64,000 nt of DNA from Saprospiraceae bacterium (GTDB lineage Bacteria; Bacteroidota; Bacteroidia; Chitinophagales; Saprospiraceae). Position numbers and translations under genes: made by a program. The DNA lies in contig JADKFC010000006.1 of the NCBI GenBank assembly GCA_016717655.1, positions 124,001-188,000 of the forward strand, in the 5' to 3' direction. This document shows positions 47,078 through 55,867 of this stretch, piece by piece. Positions within the stretch are counted from its first letter, which is position 1. Each line of letters starts with the position of its first letter. The notes beneath the pieces are model-generated. The model did not search any database and was not told where the DNA came from. It worked only from the letters and a program-made list of their open reading frames with translations.

Positions 47078-49060
47078 ATGTCATTTACTTGCTTTTTCTG
47101 GTATTTTTACATAAAATTGAAAATAGAGTTGAAGCAGGTTCTTAGTATACTTTTGCTGTTGATTACTCAGTCACTTTGTGGACAGTGTGATAGTTTGTTG
47201 GCCCTTTTAATGAATACCAATGAGCCTTCAGGTATCAAAGAAATAAACCAGAAAATTCTTGATCAGGGCAATTTTGTAAAAACATGTTATCCACGTTTAT
47301 TTCAAGCTTATCAAAAGAACATCGACGAAAAGAGATTGACCGATTTAATGCTGAGAGTGGTTTCAAAATTGACAACTATTGGAGAAAACAAAGAAGCCAT
47401 AAACTTAGGATTGCTGCTGCATCGCAATTTAAAAAACGAAGCAGGAAATGATACCAAGTTGGGAAATCTGGCCAATCAAATTTCCAATAGTTATGTTTAT
47501 TTAAATAAGCTGGATAGTGTGATGTATTATGCAGATTTATGCGAGCGATACTATGTGAAAGCTGGTGAAGTGGAATTGTTGTTCCGACCCAATTATAATA
47601 AATATTTGATGTATCTGGCATTAAAAAATTATAAAAAGGCTGACTATTATCTCAATAAAAGTTACTCATATGTCAAGGATTCAAAAAACAGGATGAACAA
47701 AGGATTTGTTTTACATTCAATTTTGGTAGCATTAAAATCGAGGGGCGATGATAAAATATTTGAGCAGTATTTAAAGGAATATATACTTTTTAAAAAACAA
47801 GGCAAAGGTCTAAGTGATATGTTGCATTTAGGCATGGATGATTTTTTTGATGATCAAGTAAAAGGTAAAGCTACCTTAGAACGCGTCATAAAAATATTAA
47901 TGAAAGACAGTCTTAACCAGAATATGCCGGAAGGATTTAGGGGTGCGGTTTTGGGTGAGATGTATGAGAAAGATAAGGAATATGAAAAGGCGGAGAATCT
48001 TTATTTAGGATTGTTAAAACAAAACGGAGGTAGTTTTGATAGAAAAACTTTATACCTGAATTTATATGAATTATACAAAAAGAAAGGAGAAGAACACAAA
48101 GCATTTAATGTGATTGAAAAATACATCATTCTACAAGATTCTAGTTTTCAACAAATATTTGATGGTAAAATTGCAGATTATGAAGTCAAATATAAAACCC
48201 ATGAGAAGGAAAAAGAACTATTGAAAAAGGACCTCGAAATATCAAGATCCAAAAACAGACAAAGAAGCTTGATTGGTCTTGCATTTTTTTTAACTACACT
48301 GGGAGGTGTAGGGTATTATATCTATCGAAGAAAATTAAAACATCAGCGTGAAATGGTGGAAAAGATGCCTATCCAAAAGCAGCAGATTGCTGATCTGGAA
48401 CAAAAAAACAAGTTACTGGCACTCAACTCAATGATTGAAGGTCAGGAGTCAGAAAGATTGAGAATAGCCCAGGATTTGCATGACGGACTGGGGGGACTGC
48501 TTACAACGGTCAAGGCGCATTTCAATGCTATTGAACGGGAAATTGCCAATATTAAGGAGATGAACATCTATGCAAAAACCAATCAATTAATAGATGAGGC
48601 TTGTGTAGAAGTAAGGAGGATTGCCCATGATATGGTGCCCTATTCATTAAAAATGAATGGACTCGAAGGTGTGTTATCTGACATCCGGCAAACCGTTTTA
48701 GGTAAGGGCATTCAATGTGATGTTGATATACACAATGTGAAAGAAGAAGTTTTGGGTGAACAAAAAGTGGTGATGATTTATCGCATCATTCAGGAGGTTG
48801 TAACCAATGCATTAAAACATTCGGGTGCCAGCCACATGCTGATTCAGTTGGTGGGTCATGAAAATGGATTGAATGTGATGATTGAAGACAATGGTAAAGG
48901 ATTTGATGTCAACCAATTGTTGCAAGGCAAAGGGCTGGGATTGAAAAGCATAGAATCAAGAGTGAAATACCTGGAAGGCACCCTGAATATTGACTCAACT
49001 CCTAATCAGGGAACTACCATTAATATTGAAATTCCTTTGTACCAAATAAATACAAACTAG
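47078..49060 (+). CDS. Sensor histidine kinase (NarL/LuxR-type, HisKA_3) with TPR region
   Basis: About 660 residues from the ATG of MSFTCFFWYFYIKLK. A downstream TTG giving the signal KQVLSILLLLITQSLCGQ is an alternative. TPR-like helices (about 90-370) form the periplasmic sensor. One transmembrane helix (SLIGLAFFLTTLGGVGYYIY) is followed by a coiled coil and HisKA_3 with the phospho-His in ERLRIAQDLHDGLGGLL. The HATPase has NALKHSGA and GLGLKSIESRVKYLEGTL. Its partner regulator starts immediately after the stop codon. Confidence 0.92.
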   Translation: MSFTCFFWYFYIKLKIELKQVLSILLLLITQSLCGQCDSLLALLMNTNEPSGIKEINQKILDQGNFVKTCYPRLFQAYQKNIDEKRLTDLMLRVVSKLTTIGENKEAINLGLLLHRNLKNEAGNDTKLGNLANQISNSYVYLNKLDSVMYYADLCERYYVKAGEVELLFRPNYNKYLMYLALKNYKKADYYLNKSYSYVKDSKNRMNKGFVLHSILVALKSRGDDKIFEQYLKEYILFKKQGKGLSDMLHLGMDDFFDDQVKGKATLERVIKILMKDSLNQNMPEGFRGAVLGEMYEKDKEYEKAENLYLGLLKQNGGSFDRKTLYLNLYELYKKKGEEHKAFNVIEKYIILQDSSFQQIFDGKIADYEVKYKTHEKEKELLKKDLEISRSKNRQRSLIGLAFFLTTLGGVGYYIYRRKLKHQREMVEKMPIQKQQIADLEQKNKLLALNSMIEGQESERLRIAQDLHDGLGGLLTTVKAHFNAIEREIANIKEMNIYAKTNQLIDEACVEVRRIAHDMVPYSLKMNGLEGVLSDIRQTVLGKGIQCDVDIHNVKEEVLGEQKVVMIYRIIQEVVTNALKHSGASHMLIQLVGHENGLNVMIEDNGKGFDVNQLLQGKGLGLKSIESRVKYLEGTLNIDSTPNQGTTINIEIPLYQINTN

Positions 49061-49711
49061 ATGATAAAAGTATGGATTACAGACGATCATCAATTGGTAT
49101 TGGAAGGCCTTCGTATCCTTTTGGATGGTGAACAAGAAATACAGGTGGTGCAGTGTTTTAGGTCTGCACCTCATCTCATCTCAGCTTTAAAAGAAGGATT
49201 TCCAGATGTAGTATTGCTGGATATCAATATGCCTGATATGAATGGAATTGAGGCTTGTAAAATAATAAAAAAAGAATATCCGGATCTTAAAATCATTGCC
49301 CTTTCTATGATCAGTGAATCCAACCTGATTAAGTTGATGCTTAAAAATGGGGCAGATGGTTATTTGCACAAAAATGCAGGGAAGGATGAAATTATTGAGG
49401 CAATAATGGATGTACAACAAGGTAAAAAATACTTAAGTCAGGAAATTTCAGACATCATTATTGGTCAGGAACACAAAGATGACCACAAAATATCAAATTC
49501 ACCTTTTCCAAAATTATCCAGGAGGGAAGAACAGATTCTGGAAATGATTATTGATGAAAAAACTACTCAGGAAATATCTGAACAACTGTTCATTAGTTTT
49601 GGTACTGTAGAAACCCACAGACGCAATATTATGATCAAATTAGGTGTAAAAAACACAGCAGGAATGGTCAGAACGGCGTTGGAATACCAGTTGATTCCCA
49701 ATAATAAATAG
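49061..49711 (+). CDS. NarL-family response regulator
   Basis: 216 residues. The receiver has the acidic pair DD at positions 8-9, the phosphoacceptor Asp54 in VVLLDINMPDMNG and Lys in GYLHKNAGKDE. A LuxR-type helix-turn-helix follows (KLSRREEQILEMIIDEKTTQEISEQL, FGTVETHRRNIMIKLG). It is encoded with no gap after the sensor kinase, so the two form a complete two-component system. The next gene downstream is the giant T9SS surface protein, a possible but unproven target. Confidence 0.95.
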   Translation: MIKVWITDDHQLVLEGLRILLDGEQEIQVVQCFRSAPHLISALKEGFPDVVLLDINMPDMNGIEACKIIKKEYPDLKIIALSMISESNLIKLMLKNGADGYLHKNAGKDEIIEAIMDVQQGKKYLSQEISDIIIGQEHKDDHKISNSPFPKLSRREEQILEMIIDEKTTQEISEQLFISFGTVETHRRNIMIKLGVKNTAGMVRTALEYQLIPNNK

Positions 49712-49843
49712 ATTTAAGTTTATATATAAGTATTTTATTAAGAGATGTATATGTATTATAAAAATATGTATATAAATTAAAATTAAGGGTTAACCCGTAG
49801 AAAATCAGGTCCAAAAAAATGTTGATTTTTTTATTCTAAGCTA

Positions 49844-49872
49844 TTGTATTTCAATATTTTGGTATATATTTG
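49844..49872 (+). promoter_or_regulatory. Bacteroidota sigma-ABfr-type promoter of the giant surface protein gene
   Basis: TTG at 49844-49846 and TATATTTG at 49865-49872 match the -33 (TTG) and -7 (TAnnTTTG) elements with 18 bases between. Transcription would start near 49878-49880. This makes the start codons at 49877-49880 nearly leaderless and favours the ATG pair at 49928-49933. Confidence 0.6.
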
Positions 49873-49927
49873 AAAGTTGATGGTTGACAAGACCTTCAGC
49901 AGAACTCAATTAACAACCAAAACTAGA

Positions 49928-51973
49928 ATGATGAGCCTAAGAGGAGCCACGTCCCTTGGGGTGCGTATTAAGCACCATTTCACCCGATTTACTTTCATAT
50001 TTATTTTCCTGGTAGCTTTGATGTCTCCAGATCAATTGAGGTCCCAGATATTGTTCAGTGAGGATTTTGATAACATTCCAGGTCCCACAGCTGGTGGGCC
50101 AGGTACCTATGTCTTCCCTTCCGGATGGACCCTGGTCAATGTAGACAATAAAATACCTGAACCTGGAGTAGTTTATGTAAATGATGCCTGGGAGAGAAGA
50201 GAAGATTTTTCTTTCAATGTTGTTGACTCAGCTGCTTTTAGCACATCATGGCATGCTCCTCAGGGTGCGGCTGATGATTGGATGTGGACACCTGTAATAG
50301 GTCCCCTGACCGCGAATAGTCTTCTTTCATGGAATGCAGTAGCTTATGACCCTGCTTTTAGAGATGGGTATGAAGTTAGAATCATGGTTGCCCCTAACGT
50401 ACCAACTGGTAGTGCCGGAAATTTGGGCAATATGGTAACTAACTCCACTGTTTTATTCAGCACATCTGCAGAGAATAGCACCTGGACCACAAGAAGTGTT
50501 TCATTGGCCGCCTATGCAGGACAAAACGTGTACATTGGATTTAGAAATAATTCAAACGATAAATTTCTTTTGTTGATTGATGATGTCGTGGTAGAAAACA
50601 TCAACAGCATTGACATTACTCAATTTTCCTATAAGCCTAGTTCCGAATTTTCAACCATTCCTGGTTTAATGAATTATCCCCTTGCAGTTGAAGGTACCTT
50701 AAAGAACATTGGCTTTAACTCGGTCAGCAATCCTCAAATGCAAGCCAGGATTACCGATGGTAGCTCAATGGTAGTATACAACAATACTTCTACCGGTGGA
50801 GCGGCTACTTTAGCGCCCAATGCCACCCTGGTCAAAACTTTGACCAATTATAATACCACTTCGACAGGTGTTTATAACATTGAATACATTGCCAAAATTA
50901 CAGAAGCAGACGAAGATACCTCGAATGATACCCTTACAGCTGCATTTGAAATTGTGGATTCAACCTTTGCTCGTGACATCAGTCCTATAACTGGTGCTCT
51001 CGGTATAGGAGCAGGAGATGGAGGGTATTTAGGATCTGAATATTATATTACCGCTGATGCCAGGATGACTTCAGTTGGAATCTACTTAAATGATTTGAAA
51101 GCCCCTGGCAAATATGGACTGGCTGTATTTAAAATTCAGAATGGTGTCCCTACCACTCAACTGTATGCTTCACCTGCCTACACATCCGGTGGAATACTTG
51201 ATTCTTTTTTTATTATCCCGGTAGATCCTCCATTGAGTGTATCAACAAACGACACTGTGGTCGTTTGTGCGGTTGAAATAGATTCTACACTTTCTGTTGG
51301 CACAACCCAAGACATCTTTACACTTGGCGCCAACTGGGTAAATTGGCCGTCAAGCCCTTTCGGTGGCTGGGCAAATGTGGAACAATTTGGAGGTCCATTC
51401 CAAAGAGCATTTGTCATCAGACCTAATTTTGCAGATCCATTGGCTACGGTTGTAGCAAGTCCTGAAAATCAAACAGTTTGTTCAGGTGAGTTGGTTAATA
51501 TAACAACTACACCTTCGCCGCCTACTTCTACGGTGAGTTGGACCCGCAATCAGACCATGGCGGTTACAGGCATGGCTGCCTCAGGTTCAGGACCGGTGAG
51601 TGGCATATTGAACAATACAACTGGTGCTGATGTAACTGTCATGTTTATTTTCACGCCTACGTTCAATAGTATGCCAGGTGTGCCGGATACTGCTTATGTT
51701 ACAGTTAAACCCAATCCAGTTATTTCATCGGTAGTTGTAAATCAACCTGTATTTCCAAGTCCGATGGGCAGTATCGTTGTGAATGCAACAGGAAGTTCAC
51801 CTCTCAACTATTCATTAAATGGAGGTATGCCTCAGGCTTCTAATATATTTAATAATTTAAATGCGGGTAGTTATAACGTGGCAGTTTCCTATGCCACTGC
51901 ACCAGCCGCCAGGTGGCCTATGCATCCAATCCCGCCATTGTCAATGGAGTTAATTACAGAAAGACCAATTTGA
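49928..51973 (+). CDS. Giant protein segment 1: signal peptide, choice-of-anchor J-like domain
   Basis: Signal region FTFIFIFLVALMSPDQLRSQ, then a jelly-roll domain of the choice-of-anchor J type (LFSEDFDNIPG, GAADDWMWTPVIGPL, NVYIGFRNNSNDKFLLLIDDVVVE). Later domains include CSGELVNITTTPSPPTSTVSWTRN, a PKD-like/Ig-like start. The frame is lost near 51905, after NVAVSYATAPA. Confidence 0.8.
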   Translation: MMSLRGATSLGVRIKHHFTRFTFIFIFLVALMSPDQLRSQILFSEDFDNIPGPTAGGPGTYVFPSGWTLVNVDNKIPEPGVVYVNDAWERREDFSFNVVDSAAFSTSWHAPQGAADDWMWTPVIGPLTANSLLSWNAVAYDPAFRDGYEVRIMVAPNVPTGSAGNLGNMVTNSTVLFSTSAENSTWTTRSVSLAAYAGQNVYIGFRNNSNDKFLLLIDDVVVENINSIDITQFSYKPSSEFSTIPGLMNYPLAVEGTLKNIGFNSVSNPQMQARITDGSSMVVYNNTSTGGAATLAPNATLVKTLTNYNTTSTGVYNIEYIAKITEADEDTSNDTLTAAFEIVDSTFARDISPITGALGIGAGDGGYLGSEYYITADARMTSVGIYLNDLKAPGKYGLAVFKIQNGVPTTQLYASPAYTSGGILDSFFIIPVDPPLSVSTNDTVVVCAVEIDSTLSVGTTQDIFTLGANWVNWPSSPFGGWANVEQFGGPFQRAFVIRPNFADPLATVVASPENQTVCSGELVNITTTPSPPTSTVSWTRNQTMAVTGMAASGSGPVSGILNNTTGADVTVMFIFTPTFNSMPGVPDTAYVTVKPNPVISSVVVNQPVFPSPMGSIVVNATGSSPLNYSLNGGMPQASNIFNNLNAGSYNVAVSYATAPAARWPMHPIPPLSMELITERPI

Positions 51974-52263
51974 TTGCAGGGGCATCTCCTTTCCAGGACT
52001 CCATGTGGCTAGTAAATTTGGACCTATTGACAGTTGTAAGAAGACTAGGCCCAACCCTTCCCGGTTTTACGATAACGGGTATCAACGGTTTAACTACCCA
52101 CCCAACTACAGGGGAGCATTATGCGATTTTAAAAGTATCTGGAGTGAGTGGAAGAATTCTGGCTAAGATCAATGCATTAACAGGTGTTTGTACCCAAATT
52201 GGAAACCTGGGTGATAACTTTTCTTCTATCTCTTTTAGAGATGATGGTCAACTTTTGGCGTAA
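51913..52263 (+). CDS. Giant protein segment 2
   Basis: Continues the protein as VAYASNPAIVNGVNYRKTNL, then GINGLTTHPTTGEHYAILKVSGVSGR, which resembles propeller blades that report life-span-like values. It ends at an artificial stop where four T at 52253-52256 should be five (DDGQLFGVTGDGA). Confidence 0.7.
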   Translation: MAYASNPAIVNGVNYRKTNLIAGASPFQDSMWLVNLDLLTVVRRLGPTLPGFTITGINGLTTHPTTGEHYAILKVSGVSGRILAKINALTGVCTQIGNLGDNFSSISFRDDGQLLA

Positions 52264-52280
52264 CCGGTGATGGAGCCACT

Positions 52281-53081
52281 GTGCCTGAAACCATGTATTT
52301 GATTGACCATACCAATGCTACCAAAGTCTTTGCGACATCCCTCGGAAATGGCGCTGATGGTGAGGTAATACTTCACGTGCCAGAAAGCAATGCATTTTAT
52401 CACTGGAGTGGCAACAGCACTATGGTATTTGAAAAAATTCAAGATACACCGCCTTATTCGATTACAAATATTCCCGTTTCTGGAGCCCCTGGTGGTGAAA
52501 CATTTGGAGCCTATTATCTTGGAGGCGGAGAAATTCTTATAAGTAACATTGCTTCCAGTTTTAAACTCTGGGATACTGTAGGAGTTGTTGCTCTGGGTTC
52601 GCTAATGTCGCTTCCCGACGATATGAGGGGCCTGATCAATCAATGTTGTTCATCCTCGGTGACTGCCGTTGGCTCAACTATGTTTTGTGGAGATCCGGTT
52701 GAACTTCAAGTTATCGGAGGTGAAAGTGCCTTTCAATGGTACTTAAATGGATCTGCTATACCAAATGCAGATAATTCTACCTATCAGGCAACAATGCCGG
52801 GCTTGTACAACTGTATTTACACAGATAGTTGTGGAGTAAGAGACAGTGTTGAAGTGGGCATTCAGGTTACTACGGGCAATGCAGCTACCTCCAATGCTGG
52901 TCAAGATGTCACTATTTGTGCATCGACCACCACCATCAGCCTTTTAGGAGTCATAGGTGGCACCGTAAGTACAGGTACTTGGTCTACAACAGGAACAGGA
53001 TCTTTTCTCCTTCCACATCTACCCTCAATGCCATCTACACATTCAGTGCAGCAGACACTGCTGCTAATGCTGTTACTTTGA
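52281..53081 (+). CDS. Giant protein segment 3
   Basis: Resumes with GVTGDGATVPETMYLIDHTN; the frame is open from 52254. It completes the propeller-like part and starts an Ig-like module (CGDPVELQVIGGESAFQWYLNG). The true frame leaves at 53003-53006 (four T, five expected), so the last 25 residues given by this frame are not real. Confidence 0.7.
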   Translation: MPETMYLIDHTNATKVFATSLGNGADGEVILHVPESNAFYHWSGNSTMVFEKIQDTPPYSITNIPVSGAPGGETFGAYYLGGGEILISNIASSFKLWDTVGVVALGSLMSLPDDMRGLINQCCSSSVTAVGSTMFCGDPVELQVIGGESAFQWYLNGSAIPNADNSTYQATMPGLYNCIYTDSCGVRDSVEVGIQVTTGNAATSNAGQDVTICASTTTISLLGVIGGTVSTGTWSTTGTGSFLLPHLPSMPSTHSVQQTLLLMLLL

Positions 53082-55867
53082 TATTGACCTCAGCAGATCC
53101 GGCAGGAGCTTGCCCTTCAGCCATTGATTCAATGGTTCTCACCATTGATCCGGCTTCTATTATCAATGCAGGGCCTGACCAGACAGTTTGTGCTAGTGAC
53201 ACATTATTTTTAAATGCAACACTTAGTGGTGTTGCCAATATGATGGTGTGGCAGTTAAATTCAGCCTTTGGTAGCTTTGTTGGGCCCGATACCTCACCTA
53301 ATGCCAAATTTGTATTGAATGCCAATGGTATGGCACAAAGTAGCATCAGTTTTGGTGCTATGTCCAATGATCCGGGCAACAATGTATGCCAGGGTGGGCT
53401 TGATACCGTTGTCTTTTTTATCAATCCTAAGGCCATTGCCAATGCTGGTAATGATACTACTGTATGTGCATCAACCATTCAGATACCATTACACGGAAAT
53501 ATAGGGGGTGCTGCCTCCAATGCGAGCTGGTCTACCAGCGGAACCGGAACATTTATTCCTTCCAATACTGCACTCAATGCATCTTATGTGTTTTCTGCAG
53601 CAGATACCGCAGCCAATGAAGTTTTTTTAATTCTTACCACCAACGATCCCACTGGCTTATGCGGTCCGGACACTGATTCCTTGAGGGTTCAGATCGATCC
53701 GGCATCTATTATTAATGTAGGGCCTGACCAGATTGTTTGTGCCAGTGATACCCTCTATTTAAATGCTACACTTAGTGGTGTTGCCAATATGATGGTGTGG
53801 CAGTTAAATTCAGCTTTTGGCAGCTTTGTAGGTCCAGATACTTCACCCAATGCCAAATTTGTATTGAATGCCAATGGTATGGCACAAAGTAGCATCAGTT
53901 TTGGAGCTATGTCCAATGATCCGGGCAACAATGTATGCCAGGGTGGGGTTGATACTGTTGTCTATTTTATCAATTCTAATGCCGTTGCCAATGCCGGTAA
54001 TGATACTACTGTATGTGCATCGACCATTCAAATACCATTACACGGAAATATAGGAGGCGCTGCCTCCAATGCGAGCTGGTCTACCAGCGGAACAGGAACT
54101 TTTGTTCCTTCCAATACAGCACTCAATGCATCTTATGTGTTTTCTGCTGCCGATACCGCTGCCAATGAAGTTTATTTAATTCTTACTACCAACGATCCTA
54201 CTGGCTTATGTGGTCCGGACACTGATTCCTTGAGGGTTCAGATAGATCCGGCATCAATTATCAATGCAGGGCCCGATCAGACAGTTTGTGCCAGTGATAC
54301 ACTCTATTTAAATGCAACACTTAGTGGTGTTACCAACATGATGGTGTGGCAGTTAAACTCAGCTTTTGGTAGTTTTGTAGGACCAGATACCTCACCCAAT
54401 GCCAAATTTGTATTGAACGCAAATGGAATGGCCCAGACCAGCATCAGTTTTGGAGCTATGTCCAATGATCCAGGCAACAATGTATGCCAGGGTGGAGTCG
54501 ACACGGTTGTTTATTTCATTAATCCTAAAGCCATTGTGGATGCAGGTGCCAATCAGACGATATGCTCAAGCACAGCTTCTGTAAGTCTTTCTGGTACAAT
54601 AGGAGGTTCAGCTTCTTCAGCAACTTGGTCTGGAGGAAGTGGAAGTTTTGCCAATGCCAATTCTTTGAACACTACTTACAATATAGGAGCGGGTGATATT
54701 ACTGCAGGTTCCGTTAAACTTTTCCTGACGACCAATGATCCGGCAGGTCCTTGTCGACCGGTAAGAGACTCAGTCATCATATCAATAGAAAGAGCAGCTA
54801 CCGTTAATGCCGGAGCTGATCAACAGCTTTGTGCTAATAGCCCGGTAATTGCACTTGCAGGTACGATTGGAGGTTCTGCATCATCAGGTACCTGGATGGC
54901 ACCACCATTGGCCGGCTCTTTTAGCCCTTCCAATCAACCGGTTTCCAATTATACTCCTACATTAGCTGAGATCAATAGCGGTTCTATAACCTTTACCCTG
55001 GTCACCAATGATCCTCAGGGGGTATGCCCGGCTGTTAGTGATGTAATGGTTGTACTAATTAATCCCGTTCCCAATGCAGTAGCTACACCGGCTAATCAAA
55101 CTTCTTGTTCAGAATCAGCCATTACAACCATAGTACTTTCTGGAAATGCTGCAGGTACGGTTTATTCATGGACAAGAACAAATCCAGCGGTAACAGGAAT
55201 TCCAACTTCCGGCACTGGCAATATTGCAGGAACTTTGGTCAATGCAGGCTTAATTCCTGAGTTGGTTACTTTCACCATTACGCCAAGTTTCACACGCAAT
55301 GGCTTTACCTGCACAGGAACGGCCATTAGTGCCACCATCACTGTGAACCCAAGACCTCAGGTAAATGTTGTTGCCAGTCAATTGTTATGTGCCAACACTC
55401 TAACCCAGGCCATTTCTTTCACAGGAGCACCTCCTTCTGCATTTTATACCTGGACCAATAACAACCCATCCATTGGTTTGGCAGCCAATGGAAGTGGTAA
55501 TATTCCAGCATTTACAGCAATCAATAATACAGGTGCAGACATTATAGCCACCATTACGGTAACACCTAATTATGCCAACGGCAACCTAACATGCCAGGGA
55601 GCTCCACGTGTATTTCCCATTACGGTATTTCCTTCCCTCGGTATTACACCCAAGCCAGATGTGGAAGTTTGTCAAGATGAAGCTATAAACCTGGGTATCA
55701 ATTTTGTTCAATTGTGTCCTCCCCCCTATAGTTTCAACTGGACAGGGCCCAATGGATTTACCTCTTCAGCCGCACCGGTAATTGATCCTTCCATTTGGAA
55801 TATCCATACTGGTGTATATAATGTTACCATAACCGATGCAAAGGTTGTCGAGGAACTGCCTCCATAG
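53006..55867 (+). CDS. Giant protein segment 4: tandem Ig/PKD-like modules
   Basis: From SPSTSTLNAIYTFSAADTAA onward. It holds the 183-residue duplicated modules, each with a NAGPDQTVCASDTL start, then further modules of the same general form (VDAGANQTICSSTASVSL, VNAGADQQLCANSPVIAL). GNAAGTVYSWTRTNP-type and GAPPSAFYTWTNNNP-type repeats follow. The frame ends falsely at DAKVVEELPP; one missing G near 55841-55844 restores KGCRGTASIDVIVNPSP. Confidence 0.8.
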   Translation, partial: SPSTSTLNAIYTFSAADTAANAVTLILTSADPAGACPSAIDSMVLTIDPASIINAGPDQTVCASDTLFLNATLSGVANMMVWQLNSAFGSFVGPDTSPNAKFVLNANGMAQSSISFGAMSNDPGNNVCQGGLDTVVFFINPKAIANAGNDTTVCASTIQIPLHGNIGGAASNASWSTSGTGTFIPSNTALNASYVFSAADTAANEVFLILTTNDPTGLCGPDTDSLRVQIDPASIINVGPDQIVCASDTLYLNATLSGVANMMVWQLNSAFGSFVGPDTSPNAKFVLNANGMAQSSISFGAMSNDPGNNVCQGGVDTVVYFINSNAVANAGNDTTVCASTIQIPLHGNIGGAASNASWSTSGTGTFVPSNTALNASYVFSAADTAANEVYLILTTNDPTGLCGPDTDSLRVQIDPASIINAGPDQTVCASDTLYLNATLSGVTNMMVWQLNSAFGSFVGPDTSPNAKFVLNANGMAQTSISFGAMSNDPGNNVCQGGVDTVVYFINPKAIVDAGANQTICSSTASVSLSGTIGGSASSATWSGGSGSFANANSLNTTYNIGAGDITAGSVKLFLTTNDPAGPCRPVRDSVIISIERAATVNAGADQQLCANSPVIALAGTIGGSASSGTWMAPPLAGSFSPSNQPVSNYTPTLAEINSGSITFTLVTNDPQGVCPAVSDVMVVLINPVPNAVATPANQTSCSESAITTIVLSGNAAGTVYSWTRTNPAVTGIPTSGTGNIAGTLVNAGLIPELVTFTITPSFTRNGFTCTGTAISATITVNPRPQVNVVASQLLCANTLTQAISFTGAPPSAFYTWTNNNPSIGLAANGSGNIPAFTAINNTGADIIATITVTPNYANGNLTCQGAPRVFPITVFPSLGITPKPDVEVCQDEAINLGINFVQLCPPPYSFNWTGPNGFTSSAAPVIDPSIWNIHTGVYNVTITDAKVVEELPP
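53147..54540 (+). repeat. 549-bp tandem repeat inside the giant gene, about 2.5 copies
   Basis: Units begin at GATCCGG, positions 53147, 53696 and 54245, exactly 549 bases (183 codons) apart. The third is cut short at about 54540. DNA identity between units is high, including silent positions over long stretches, which points to recent duplication or gene conversion. Within each unit the first half (about 95 residues) and second half are two different Ig-like modules. Confidence 0.9.
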
